Shown here: positions 36,342 to 45,873 of the stretch, piece by piece | Layout: every line of letters starts with the position of its first letter | How positions within the stretch are numbered: the stretch's first letter is position 1 | Assembly (NCBI GenBank): GCA_964426675.1 | Contig: CAYRRM010000015.1 | Span: 1-64,000, forward strand | DNA: 64,000 nt | From: DYMC01 sp035406705 | GTDB lineage: Bacteria > Verrucomicrobiota > Lentisphaeria > Victivallales > GWF2-50-93 | Reading direction: 5' to 3' | Notes under the pieces: generated by a model | What the model was told of the DNA's origin: nothing | The model's input: only the letters and a program-made list of their open reading frames with translations | The model's database searches: none | Position numbers and translations under genes: made by a program

Positions 36342-37802
36342 TTATCTTATTTTTACCTCAAAAATCTTTTGTTTTGGGGAGTCGTATTTTATCTCAAGGT
36401 TTTCACTCAGATGAAATCTGCGAGATATTTTTAATGCATTTTCTCTTGAGGAAGCAATGATGAACACTTTATCGTCTTCATTATGAAGGGGAAATCTTTC
36501 TATCTTCTTCTTTGGAGTGTCAAAAAGAATAAAATTCTCCGACATACCCATACGAATAGCAGAAAAAAGTAAAGATTGATGATCTGCTGCCATTTCAGCA
36601 AATACAATACCAGTTTTTTTATCGGTAAGTGTGATTAAATTCTTTATTGCATCATCAGGATTGAAAGTAGAATCCATAAAATACGGAGAGAAAAAATCAT
36701 CCTGTTCATCAGCAAAAATAATCCTTGAAAAATCACTTTTATTAAGAGATATAACTAATGCATTTATAATGGTTGCTATTGAAAGAATCATAAAGATAAT
36801 TTTTGTAAAGACTACAGACTTTTTCGTAATTAAATATTGAAAAAGTTTATGTAAATCTAATGAAAATAGAAAGATCCAGACAGGAATAAAACATAAAAAA
36901 GTTCTCGGAAAAGGAGCGGGGATTCTAATAATAAAGAAAAAAGCTGGAATAAAAAAAATGAAAATGTAAATAATGGCTTCTCTTTTGCTTATCTTGTGAG
37001 TGAATATAGAAAAAAACATTGATAAAAATGGTATTAAAAATATAAAAAATAGAGAGATGTAAAATGAAAATAGAGCTGATATCTTAGAATTCCATCCTTC
37101 TTTTATTGATATTACTTTGAGAAATTGCGGAAAAATTGGTAGATAAAACAATACTAAACATGCAAAAGGAAGTAGTGAGTATTTCAAAAAAAATTTGAAT
37201 GAAAAAATCTGCCTTCTAATTATAATTGGAATGAAGGAAGAAACAAAAAGAGCCAGAACATTATTGGGCATTATACCAACAGAAATAAAAGAAAATAAGC
37301 AATAAAGAGGATACGCATACTTGCGTTTTTCGCAGAATAACAAAGCAGAAATAGCAAGAGATATGCTAAGTATACTAAAAATATATCCGCGAATAGCCGT
37401 CGCATAAATAGTGAAGATTGGACTTAGAGTAAAAGCCAGCAGCGAAATGAAGAGAGCAGATTCATTAATCTCTTTTTTCCATAAAAAGAAGGCGATCAAT
37501 ACAAAGGAAAGACCAGCAATTAAAGATGGTAATCGAAGTATTGGATTTGAATAATAAAAAAATGATGCAGGGTAAAGCCAGATTTTTAGGAAAGCACTAT
37601 ATAATATGTGATTATTTGGTATGACGTAATTTCTATAAACCTCAATCAAAGATTTGGGGTAGGCTGAGAATTCTAGAACTGTTAGTACTTCGTCAAACCA
37701 TAGTCCGCGATTTAAATAGTTTTTTGTTGAAATCACGCCGGATAAACATAATATCCCCGCCATGATAATAAAGATTATTCTTTTTTTATCTTCAGCAAAC
37801 AT
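36342..37802 (-). CDS. GT-C-type membrane glycosyltransferase-like protein
   Basis: About ten or more membrane helices. The first extracytoplasmic loop carries LWFDEVLT, whose Asp-Glu pair is the hallmark of GT-C transferases using polyprenyl-phosphate sugars, and a later RGYIFSILSISLA segment matches the ArnT/PMT-like group. A soluble C-terminal part of about 130 residues follows. It may glycosylate lipid or protein at the outer face of the inner membrane. 486 residues, ATG start. A one-mismatch palindrome lies at 37322-37334. Confidence 0.8.
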   Translation of the reverse strand: MFAEDKKRIIFIIMAGILCLSGVISTKNYLNRGLWFDEVLTVLEFSAYPKSLIEVYRNYVIPNNHILYSAFLKIWLYPASFFYYSNPILRLPSLIAGLSFVLIAFFLWKKEINESALFISLLAFTLSPIFTIYATAIRGYIFSILSISLAISALLFCEKRKYAYPLYCLFSFISVGIMPNNVLALFVSSFIPIIIRRQIFSFKFFLKYSLLPFACLVLFYLPIFPQFLKVISIKEGWNSKISALFSFYISLFFIFLIPFLSMFFSIFTHKISKREAIIYIFIFFIPAFFFIIRIPAPFPRTFLCFIPVWIFLFSLDLHKLFQYLITKKSVVFTKIIFMILSIATIINALVISLNKSDFSRIIFADEQDDFFSPYFMDSTFNPDDAIKNLITLTDKKTGIVFAEMAADHQSLLFSAIRMGMSENFILFDTPKKKIERFPLHNEDDKVFIIASSRENALKISRRFHLSENLEIKYDSPKQKIFEVKIR

Positions 37803-37941
37803 AATGAAAATTGTTAAAGTTTTAAGCAGACGGAAATAATTAAGCTGAAAATTTTATAAAAAATGTACCATTTATTATAAAGGTATTATTTTTTTTTACA
37901 AAAATTGCAATGGATTAAATTATTTATAATTTTTTGTTTAT

Positions 37942-37966
37942 AAAAAAAAAGGCAGCATTTGCTGCC
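37942..37966 (-). terminator. Rho-independent terminator after rpsU
   Basis: On the minus strand GGCAGCA and TGCTGCC form a tight stem followed by nine T, about 30 bases past the rpsU stop. Confidence 0.9.
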
Positions 37967-37996
37967 CTTTCTGATTAGATTTTATTGGATTATCTA

Positions 37997-38158
37997 TTAA
38001 CGGAGCATTCTTTTCCCTCTGCGTTTCTTTTCGGAGGGTTTTTCATAATGCTTACGATTTCTTAGTTCTCTGAGGGTGCCTTCACGGTTAAGTTTCTTCT
38101 TTAGTTTCCGTAGAGCTCTATCAATAGGCTCTCCTCTGCGAATTTTCACTTCTATCAT
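37997..38158 (-). CDS. rpsU: Small ribosomal subunit protein bS21
   Basis: A 53-residue highly basic protein beginning MIEVKIRRGEPIDRALRKLK and ending KKRRGKRMLR, the standard S21 pattern. The ATG is preceded by the ribosome site GGGGGTG. It follows rpoD by 36 bases in the same direction and ends at a strong terminator, so the two form an operon, in the order rpoD-rpsU (in enterobacteria rpsU precedes rpoD). Confidence 0.95.
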   Translation of the reverse strand: MIEVKIRRGEPIDRALRKLKKKLNREGTLRELRNRKHYEKPSEKKRRGKRMLR

Positions 38159-38194
38159 TTTTAATCACCCCCTTTTTTCTATTTTATTTTTTTT

Positions 38195-39619
38195 CTAATC
38201 AAAAGTAACGCCTGTCTCATCAGACAATAAATTTTTAAGTTTAGTTAAAGCCTGATTTTGAATTTGCCTGACTCTTTCTCTTGTTCTTCCTATTTCTTGA
38301 CTTACTTCTTCAAGGGTTTTAGGACGACTGCCATCGAGTCCAAAACGCAGTTTTAGAATTCGCACTTCTCTATCATTGAGATGAGTGAGTAATTCGTTTA
38401 ATCTTGCTATTGATTCTCGGTCTCCTAATATTCTATCAGGCATAGTTGCACTTCTATCTGGAATGATATCCTGGAATTCTCCATCTTCTCCTTGTTGTAT
38501 TGGATCGTGCAGAGAAAATGTTTTCAAGTCTGCCAGTTTGAGGCCAGAAACAGTGCGTTCACTAAATTCGAGAAATTCAGCGATCTCCGCATCAGAAGGT
38601 TCTCTGCTGAGCTTTTCAGCAAGTTTTTGTTTTGCATTTTTTATTTTATTAATCTTTCCTGCAGATTGCACGGGAATTCTAATAGTTTTACTTTGATTTG
38701 CAAGGGCTCTTCTCATAGATTGTTTTATCCACCATGCAGCATATGAACTAAATTTAGCCCCTTTTGCCGGGTCAAATTTTTCTACAGCTCTCATCAATCC
38801 TATATTGCCTTCTGCAATTAAATCAAGAAGAGGAAGACCGAGCCCCTTAAAATCATGTGCGATTTTTACCACCAGTCTCAGGTTTGCTTTTATCAATTCT
38901 GTTCTTGCTGCCTCACGGGCTTCGGGGTCATCTCCGTGTATTTTCGCGGCGAGCTCAATCTCCTGTTCTTTTGTAACAAGAGATATTTGCCCTATCTCCT
39001 GCATATAAACTTTCATTGTATCGTTTTTTGCAGAAGAATAAACTTCGTCCTGTATTACATTTTTTTTATCTTTAACTTTTTTTGATTCTTTTTGACTTTC
39101 TTCTTCTATTTCAATGAGTTCAGATACATCAGGTTCATAGTCTTCATCTGGTACTTCTGTAATTTCATGTTCGAGATTTTTTTTTAATTTTAAATCTTTT
39201 TTTTCCTCTTTAGATAAAACCTCTTTCTTTTTTTTAATGATTTTTCTTATTGAGGGCTTTGATGGTGATAAGATTTTTTCTTTCTTTTTCTTTTTATTTT
39301 TCTTAAGAATATTAGTTTTTAAGTTATTAGAAAGAGATTTAACTTTTTTTTCTTTTTTTTCCGTAGAGAGTTTTTTCTTTGCTGCTTTTTTGGTAATTTT
39401 TATAGGAAGAACTAATTTTTTCTTAACTCTTTTCTCTTTTTTACTAATAGGCTTTTTAAGGGATGGCTTTAGTTGTTTTCTGGTAATTTTTTTTGTCTTT
39501 TGAGCTTTAGCTTTTACTTTTTTTGGTAATGAAGGAACTTTTTTCTTTTTGACAGGAGACTTTGTAGGTAACTTTTTTTTATTTAAATTTTTTTTTGTTT
39601 TTTTTAATGGTTTAGACAT
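38195..39619 (-). CDS. rpoD: Primary-type sigma factor with lysine-rich N-terminal extension
   Basis: Regions 1.2 to 4.2 occupy the last 275 residues: KVYMQEIGQISL (1.2), LRLVVKIAHDFKGLGLPLLD and SSYAAWWIKQSMRRAL (2.1-2.4), a region 3 with NKIKNAKQKLAEKL, and TLEEVSQEIGRTRERVRQIQ (4.2). The first 200 residues are unusual: a nearly pure Lys/Ser/Pro stretch, histone-H1-like, then an acidic patch (DEDYEPDVSELIEIEEE). A normal region 1.1 is not recognisable. 474 residues. ATG start. The extension may bind DNA or mimic or replace the autoinhibitory region 1.1 (inference). Confidence 0.93.
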   Translation of the reverse strand: MSKPLKKTKKNLNKKKLPTKSPVKKKKVPSLPKKVKAKAQKTKKITRKQLKPSLKKPISKKEKRVKKKLVLPIKITKKAAKKKLSTEKKEKKVKSLSNNLKTNILKKNKKKKKEKILSPSKPSIRKIIKKKKEVLSKEEKKDLKLKKNLEHEITEVPDEDYEPDVSELIEIEEESQKESKKVKDKKNVIQDEVYSSAKNDTMKVYMQEIGQISLVTKEQEIELAAKIHGDDPEAREAARTELIKANLRLVVKIAHDFKGLGLPLLDLIAEGNIGLMRAVEKFDPAKGAKFSSYAAWWIKQSMRRALANQSKTIRIPVQSAGKINKIKNAKQKLAEKLSREPSDAEIAEFLEFSERTVSGLKLADLKTFSLHDPIQQGEDGEFQDIIPDRSATMPDRILGDRESIARLNELLTHLNDREVRILKLRFGLDGSRPKTLEEVSQEIGRTRERVRQIQNQALTKLKNLLSDETGVTFD

Positions 39620-39701
39620 TTCGTTTCTATTTTTAAATTTTATTTTTGTATTGGGAGAATTAAAATACCTTATAACTCTTGAAAGTCATACTAAATAGCT
39701 T

Positions 39702-42700
39702 ATGAACATAAAAAATCAAGTTAGAATTGATAAAAATTGGGAAAATTTATTTCAAATTTGGTTGAATAAAGAAGTAAAAGTGCCATCTACATTTATAAAT
39801 GTAGATGATGATCTTATTTCAGTTATTCTTTTACGGTTATTGAATTCACTCAATTCATCACGTATTTTTCTCATTTTTCCTAATACAGCCATAGCAGAGC
39901 AACAATTTATTTACGCTCAGAATATTTGTAGAGATTTTCCTATTTTAAGGAATGACCTGTATTTTCTTCCTGAACTTTTGTCCAATGAAAAGCGTTTGTC
40001 GGCTGATTTATTGCTGCGTTTTTCTACTACTGTGGAAGTTTTTCTCAGTTCCTCCCCTGCGGTTTTTTTTACAAGTTGTCTTGGAATAATGAGTTATATT
40101 CCTGCGAGTTTTCATAAAAAAAAATCATTTTTTTTGTTTCGAGGAATGAAAATTTCAATGATAGAGCTTTATTCAAAATTAGTAGAAATGAACTATAGTG
40201 ATGAAACTGAAACAAAAGTTCCTGGAGAATTTACAAGAAGAGGTGGTATAGTTGATCTCTTCTCAACTTCCGAAAAATATCCAGTTAGAATCGAATTTTT
40301 TGGAGATGAGATTGAAAATATGCGATTCTTTGATCCGGTAAATCAGCTCAGTTTTAAAAAGATAGATAAATATAAAATATCCCCCCTTCTTGAAATAACA
40401 GAAAACATAGATGATGAAGGTAAAATTTCTATCTCCGACTATCTGAAGGAAGGGGATAGAATAGGGATTTTCTTTCCGGGAAAGTGCCGAGAACATCTCA
40501 GACGCTTTGCAGGAGAAGATTATGAACTGTCATTCTCAAAAAAATATCTTGCAAGTAATAATTCCCTACTTATTATGGACTTTATTGAGAGCGAAGGAAA
40601 AACAGGAGAAGACTTTTCGGAATACCTTTTGTCGCCATTTGTTATTGGGAAGTATTCCCTTTCAACAGAGGATTTAACAGAGAAAATATACAAATCTCTA
40701 CATGGTTTACTCACAGAGGATTATAAAATACTCATAGGAACAAAAGATAACGAAGGACAGATGCATATTTTAAATATGCTCAAAGAACGAAAATTAATGC
40801 AGGACTCAATAGCTGTAAAAAACTCTTTTCTTCCATTTTCCTTTAAAATACCTGAACTTAAAATAGCATATTTTTCTGAAGATGTTTTTCTTGCATTGCC
40901 ATTTAAACGCGTACCTCGTCTTTCAGAAGAAATCAATTATAGAAAGAAAAAAATCCTTTTAGGGGAATTCTTTTCGGATTTTGATGAGGGAGATTATGTT
41001 GTGCACAATGATTATGGAATCGGAATATTCAGGGGATTTGTCAAAAAAATATCTAATGGAATAGAAAAAGAATTTTTACTGGTCGAATTTGATGATGATG
41101 TAATGATATATACAGAAATTTATCAATCAAATCTAATCAATAAATATTCTGGGGCCGGGAAGATTCAGCCATCCCTTAGCACGATAGGTAAAAAAAACTG
41201 GACAAGAAGCAAAATCCTTGCTAAAAAAGGAGTTAGGGACTTTGCAGCTCAAATGTTGAGAATACAAGCATTACGGATGGAAAAAACAGGATTGAGATTT
41301 AAAAAAAACAGAATGGAAGAAAAAATTTTTGAAAAAAAATTCCCTTTCACTGAAACAATTGATCAACGTATTGCAACAGATGAAATATTTAAAGATATGG
41401 AATCCCCATACCCAATGGATAGATTATTGTGTGGAGATGCTGGATATGGAAAAACAGAAGTTGCTATGAGAGCTGCATTTAAGTCGGTTATGTCGGGAAA
41501 ACAGGTTGTTGTATTGGTGCCAACTACAGTTCTTGCACAACAACATTATTATACTTTTATCGAAAGGTTTTCTGATTATCCGGTTATAATTGAGATGTTA
41601 AGTAGATTTAGGACTGTTCAGGAGCAAAAATTAATCCTTGAAAAACTTGCTAATGGTAGTATTGATATAATCATAGGCACTCATAGGTTGATTCAAAAAG
41701 ACGTTATCTTTAAGGACCTTGGACTATTAATAATAGATGAAGAACAACGATTTGGCGTAGAACATAAAGAAATACTCAAGAAACTCCGTGAAAAAGTAGA
41801 TATATTATCAATGAGTGCTACTCCCATTCCAAGAACTCTTTATATGGCAATGTCTGGAATTAGAGATTTGAGTACAATTTCAACCCCGCCATCAGAGAGA
41901 TTGCCAGTTCTCACATATATTTCAAAATTTGATGAGAAATTAATAAAAAATGCTATAAATTTTGAACTTGAACGTGGAGGGCAGGTCTTCTTTCTTCACA
42001 ACCGTGTAAAAACCATTAGAACAGTCGCCGACTTTCTTGCAGAGTTATCTCCCCCTGGGACTCAAATAGGAATAGTACATGGACAAATGGATGAAGATGA
42101 GCTTGAAGAAGAAATGCTTTATTTCCTTCAAGGAAAAACACAGATTCTTTGCTGTACAACTATAATAGAGTCTGGCATTGATGTGCCTAATGCAAATACC
42201 CTGATAGTGGATCATGCCGAGTTCTTTGGACTCTCAGAATTGTATCAGTTGCGCGGGAGGGTAGGGCGTTCAGGAAAGCAAGGATATGCTTATTTTCTTT
42301 TACCACCGCATACTCATCTTACTTCTAATGCGCGAGATAGAATTGCTGCGCTTAAGAAACATAGTGAACTTGGCGCAGGATTCAGAATTGCCCTTCGCGA
42401 CCTTGAAATTAGAGGAGCAGGAAATATTATTGGAACTGAACAGAGTGGTTATATTAATGCTGTAGGTTTTGAACTTTATTGTCATTATCTTAGAATGGCT
42501 TCTGCCGAATTAAGAGGAGAAAAACTCTTGAATTTTGAGAGTTGTGATATAAATATTGACTTTTTTGTGTTTGGAAAAGTTATCGGGAAGAAAATATCTG
42601 AAAAACTTGAAGCATATATACCTGATACATATATAGACTCAGAGAAATTAAGATGTAGATTTTATAGAAAAATAGCTATGGTTGAAAGTATCGCAAAAAT

Positions 42701-42968
42701 AGATGAAATAAGAGCGGAAATGAGGGATAGATTTGGAAAAATACCACAAGAAGTAGAAAATCTCCTTTCTTTCCAATCCCTCAAAGTTTCTCTCTTGAAA
42801 ACTGGTTTTAATAAAATGATGGTGCAAAATGATTCTCTTGAAATTTGTGAAGTTCAAAGCGGAAAATATTTACTCATAGGAAATCGTCAACCTAAATTAA
42901 TATCTAAAACCCCTATCGCAAAAGTCGCAGAGATAAAAAAGTTACTTGAATCTTATAAAAAAATTTGA
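39702..42968 (+). CDS. mfd: Transcription-repair coupling factor
   Basis: Displaces RNA polymerase stalled at lesions and recruits UvrA. Order: UvrB-like N-terminal module (EFTRRGGIVDLFS, RIEFFGDEIE), RNA polymerase-interacting region (EGDYVVHNDYGIGIFRG), then the SF2 motor with LLCGDAGYGKTEVAM, DEEQRFGVEHKE, SATPIPRTLYMAMSGIRD and RGRVGRSGKQGYAY, and a C-terminal regulatory domain. 1088 residues, full length. ATG start. It diverges from rpoD with only 82 bases between. Confidence 0.97.
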   Translation: MNIKNQVRIDKNWENLFQIWLNKEVKVPSTFINVDDDLISVILLRLLNSLNSSRIFLIFPNTAIAEQQFIYAQNICRDFPILRNDLYFLPELLSNEKRLSADLLLRFSTTVEVFLSSSPAVFFTSCLGIMSYIPASFHKKKSFFLFRGMKISMIELYSKLVEMNYSDETETKVPGEFTRRGGIVDLFSTSEKYPVRIEFFGDEIENMRFFDPVNQLSFKKIDKYKISPLLEITENIDDEGKISISDYLKEGDRIGIFFPGKCREHLRRFAGEDYELSFSKKYLASNNSLLIMDFIESEGKTGEDFSEYLLSPFVIGKYSLSTEDLTEKIYKSLHGLLTEDYKILIGTKDNEGQMHILNMLKERKLMQDSIAVKNSFLPFSFKIPELKIAYFSEDVFLALPFKRVPRLSEEINYRKKKILLGEFFSDFDEGDYVVHNDYGIGIFRGFVKKISNGIEKEFLLVEFDDDVMIYTEIYQSNLINKYSGAGKIQPSLSTIGKKNWTRSKILAKKGVRDFAAQMLRIQALRMEKTGLRFKKNRMEEKIFEKKFPFTETIDQRIATDEIFKDMESPYPMDRLLCGDAGYGKTEVAMRAAFKSVMSGKQVVVLVPTTVLAQQHYYTFIERFSDYPVIIEMLSRFRTVQEQKLILEKLANGSIDIIIGTHRLIQKDVIFKDLGLLIIDEEQRFGVEHKEILKKLREKVDILSMSATPIPRTLYMAMSGIRDLSTISTPPSERLPVLTYISKFDEKLIKNAINFELERGGQVFFLHNRVKTIRTVADFLAELSPPGTQIGIVHGQMDEDELEEEMLYFLQGKTQILCCTTIIESGIDVPNANTLIVDHAEFFGLSELYQLRGRVGRSGKQGYAYFLLPPHTHLTSNARDRIAALKKHSELGAGFRIALRDLEIRGAGNIIGTEQSGYINAVGFELYCHYLRMASAELRGEKLLNFESCDINIDFFVFGKVIGKKISEKLEAYIPDTYIDSEKLRCRFYRKIAMVESIAKIDEIRAEMRDRFGKIPQEVENLLSFQSLKVSLLKTGFNKMMVQNDSLEICEVQSGKYLLIGNRQPKLISKTPIAKVAEIKKLLESYKKI

Positions 42969-43013
42969 AAAAAAAAGTAAAAGAGTTTTTTTAAAAAAAA
43001 ATAGGAGAATCTT

Positions 43014-43979
43014 ATGGCTTTTAATTTAGGAATAGACCTCGGAGGAACAAAAATCCTGGCTGTTCTGTTGGACGAAAAATTTCAGATTGTCTCGAAGGCT
43101 AAAATGAAGGTTAAAAAGGGCGTTTCTCCTCAAAAAACAGCTCTTTCAATGAAAGAACTTTCCTCTGAATGTATCTCAAAAGCAAATGCAAAATGGGACG
43201 ACCTCCAACACATAGGCATCTCCATTCCGTCATCAGTAGATCCTGTTACTGGAGAAGCATTTCATTCGCCGGCCCTTGGATGGAAAAATATTCCAATCAG
43301 AAAAATTATGAATGAAACTTTTCAGAAAAATGTTGTTATAGAAAATGATGTAAACTGCGGCATTATCGCTGAACACAAAATGGGGGCGGCTCAAGGATTT
43401 TCAAATGTTATTGCTTACTTCGTAGGAACTGGACTCGGCGGAGGTATAATTATAAATAACAATCTATATAAAGGAACCAGGGGATTGGCTGGTGAACTTG
43501 GGCACGAGACAGTAAAGTTTAACGGACGTAAATGCGGTTGCGGAAAAAGAGGTTGTATAGAGGCATACTGCAGTAAAACTGCATTTGCAAAAAGATTTGC
43601 GAAAATCGCAACAAAAAATAAAAAGATAAAAAAGAAATTATATGAATATTTCGGAGATGATTTTTCGTCTATTGGAAGTAGTCAATTAATCACTGCGTGG
43701 AACGACGGTAATAAGGTAGTCAGAAAGGTTATAAGTGAAGGTTTTGAGATGCTTGGACTTGCATCTGCAAATATGGTGTCCATCCTTGATCCTCAGTGCA
43801 TAGTATTTGGAGGAGGGGTGGTAGAGGCTTTTGGAGAAATTGTCATGGAGCCCATAAGTAGAACTTTCAGAGAGAATTTATTTGGAGCTAAACCGTCAGA
43901 TATTTATTTAGTTTTATCGGCGCTCGGTGACGATGCTGTTCCTATAGGCGCTGCGATTAACGCTGTAAATTCTGTTTAA
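43014..43979 (+). CDS. ROK-family sugar kinase (glucokinase-like)
   Basis: Phosphorylates a hexose, probably glucose or N-acetyl sugar. ATP motif GIDLGGTKILAVLLD at the N-terminus, catalytic Asp in ENDVNCG, GTGLGGGIIINN, the ROK zinc site GHETVKF...CGCGKRGCIE, and a second nucleotide motif VFGGGVVEAFG. 321 residues. ATG with AGGAG ahead. One palindrome at residues 196-199 (AKIA). It follows mfd by 45 bases and precedes the TPR membrane gene by 9, a possible operon. Confidence 0.92.
   Translation: MAFNLGIDLGGTKILAVLLDEKFQIVSKAKMKVKKGVSPQKTALSMKELSSECISKANAKWDDLQHIGISIPSSVDPVTGEAFHSPALGWKNIPIRKIMNETFQKNVVIENDVNCGIIAEHKMGAAQGFSNVIAYFVGTGLGGGIIINNNLYKGTRGLAGELGHETVKFNGRKCGCGKRGCIEAYCSKTAFAKRFAKIATKNKKIKKKLYEYFGDDFSSIGSSQLITAWNDGNKVVRKVISEGFEMLGLASANMVSILDPQCIVFGGGVVEAFGEIVMEPISRTFRENLFGAKPSDIYLVLSALGDDAVPIGAAINAVNSV
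43598..43610. repeat. TGCGA-N3-TCGCA palindrome, copy 12
   Basis: Perfect copy with central AAA inside the ROK kinase, read as AKIA. Confidence 0.9.
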
Positions 43980-43988
43980 TCAGTTTTT

Positions 43989-44600
43989 ATGAAAAAAAAG
44001 CATCTTCGTTTCATTATAATTATGTTTGGATTTTCACTTATCTCCTGGGGGGTAATATCAATCTGGAAAGCCCCAAATGTCTTTGAGGCAATTGCCTTGA
44101 TACCTGTAGTTATTATATTATCAGGAATTGCAGGATTTATTCTTTCAGATGTCATAGGTTCTTTATTAGCAGAATGGTTTCATAAGAACTTTTATTGGTA
44201 TTCAGGAAATATAAAAGCGCCTCCTCCTGAATTTTCTAAAATAAGGGCAAAAATTGCTAATGGCAATTATGCAGAAGCCGAGAAAGAACTCAGGAGTCTT
44301 CTCGCTAAAGATAAAGGGAATCCTCATATTGTATTACTCCTTGCTGAAATTTTTATTGATAAAACTCACGAAATTCACAAGGCCGAAGGATTGCTGACAG
44401 CTTATCTAAAAAAAGATGATAGAAGTTCTGATGATTTAAAATTCGTAATGATGCTGGTAGATATATATCTTGAAAGCTCAAGGTCCCAACTTGCATTGGA
44501 AATACTTCAGAGAGAATTATCTAAAAACTATGATAAAAACTCTTTGAAATCACTGAAAAACAGAATTTCTTCAATTAGAAATATACTCGAAACAAAATAA
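43989..44600 (+). CDS. Membrane protein with TPR-like repeats
   Basis: Two hydrophobic helices (about residues 7-24 and 31-55) anchor a soluble domain. This domain has repeated helix pairs such as ANGNYAEAEKELRSLLAKDKGNPHIVLLLAEIF and the matching YLESSRSQLALEILQREL, a TPR pattern for protein binding. Function unknown. 203 residues, ATG start, 9 bases after the ROK kinase. Confidence 0.7.
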   Translation: MKKKHLRFIIIMFGFSLISWGVISIWKAPNVFEAIALIPVVIILSGIAGFILSDVIGSLLAEWFHKNFYWYSGNIKAPPPEFSKIRAKIANGNYAEAEKELRSLLAKDKGNPHIVLLLAEIFIDKTHEIHKAEGLLTAYLKKDDRSSDDLKFVMMLVDIYLESSRSQLALEILQRELSKNYDKNSLKSLKNRISSIRNILETK

Positions 44601-44702
44601 GATTATCTTCTGTTTTGTTCTTCTTCTTTGTAAAAGAAAAAAAATGGCATATTTTATGCTACAAACATATAAAAAGAAATTTTTTATACGAATTATACGA
44701 GA

Positions 44703-45224
44703 ATGAAAAAAAGAAAAAATAAAGAGAAAGGACAAGCCACTGCAGAATTTGTCATTAGTCTTATTGGCATATTGGCAGTTATAAGTGGTTTATTAATGAT
44801 GATAGATCTTGGTGTGTCAAAAACGGCAAATGTTTTAGATGCGCGTGAGAATGCTGAAATTTATGCCCTGAATGAAATTATTAGTTCACCAGGTATTCCA
44901 ATCAGATATTGGGATAGTGGTGAAGATGGATTTCTGTATACGGAAGATGATAGAGCTGTTATTTCGACAACAGAAGATCCTAATATTTTTATATCTGAAC
45001 TTAATACAGCAGAGTTATCGTTGAGTAGTGGTTTTTCTTTTTCTTATGTTGAGAATAATTTTGTTCCTGAGATGAGCACAGAGAAAGTTTTTCTTCCAGC
45101 GGCGGATCTGACATCAGCACATGTGAATAGAACTGTAGAACTCGATGGTGCTGCTCAGGCTTTATTTTTTAATACTCCATCTTTAAGCCTTAGAGATACT
45201 ATCTATATGCCTGTTATAGAATAA
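44703..45224 (+). CDS. TadE-like pseudopilin, orphan
   Basis: The N-terminus (MKKRKNKEKGQATAEFVISLIGILAVISGLLMMIDL) matches the TadE/TadF pattern: a basic leader, GQxTxEF and one hydrophobic helix. The 140-residue exported part shows no further signature. Neighbouring tad or flp pilus assembly genes are absent, so it would need machinery encoded elsewhere. ATG start. Confidence 0.65.
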   Translation: MKKRKNKEKGQATAEFVISLIGILAVISGLLMMIDLGVSKTANVLDARENAEIYALNEIISSPGIPIRYWDSGEDGFLYTEDDRAVISTTEDPNIFISELNTAELSLSSGFSFSYVENNFVPEMSTEKVFLPAADLTSAHVNRTVELDGAAQALFFNTPSLSLRDTIYMPVIE

Positions 45225-45873
45225 CCTAAAGAAATATCCAGATTATATTCTAATTATTCATTATATTCCATTAAAAAGAACTTGTATCGAGCAATTTTCT
45301 CTAATTTTTTTAATTTTGATTTGAGGTTATTTTGCGAGGATTATCCTGAATTTTTTATAAAAATTTATAAAATAGTATGGAAAATTTTTTACAATACCTT
45401 ATAATGTAGTTAGTTACAAAATAATAAAACTTGAGACTTGCCAGTAACACAGTAAATAATTTAATAGTTGATTTTCAAATGGATTTTTTCACGATATCAA
45501 ATTAAACTCAAAATATCAGGTTGTAATATTAAAAGGCTATCCTTTAATGGAATATGCAAGTTAAGCACCATGGTTATCCAGCTTTCAATGCAGTGTTCGT
45601 ATGGTAAGGCGGATTACAAAAGGAAAGATACGTAAAATTCCCCAATTAACTTTTTGTCGACGGGCATGTAGAAGCATTGAAATTCGATGCTAGTATCGGA
45701 TTTAGAACAAAAGTCCCAAACAAACATTTTGTTTCTGAATACCTTAACGATTATGTCCTCTAAAAAAAATATAATTTTTTTTAAAAATTGATTTGACAAA
45801 TAATAAACATATGTTCATAATATATAATATATAAATTTTTATTTTCAACAAACACAAAATGGGAGGAGCAAAA
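45225..45873. other. Intergenic region before the NifX/MinD operon
   Basis: No gene supported. A small hairpin near 45530-45546 (AAAGG-CTAT-CCTTT) and, from 45550 to 45750, sequence with higher GC than the surroundings that might be decayed coding DNA; no reading frame makes a familiar protein. The promoter and operator for the downstream operon lie at the right end. Confidence 0.5.
45793..45821 (+). promoter_or_regulatory. Promoter with a palindromic operator in its spacer
   Basis: A perfect TTGACA and CATAAT are separated by 17 bases. The 10-base palindrome AACATATGTT (45806-45815) fills the end of the spacer against the -10 box, the place where a repressor dimer would block polymerase. 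It serves the operon starting at 45874. Confidence 0.65.

Noticed and set aside
45614..45799. A 61-residue minus-strand frame before the NifX/MinD operon
   Set aside because: It overlaps the promoter of the plus-strand operon and has no known motif.
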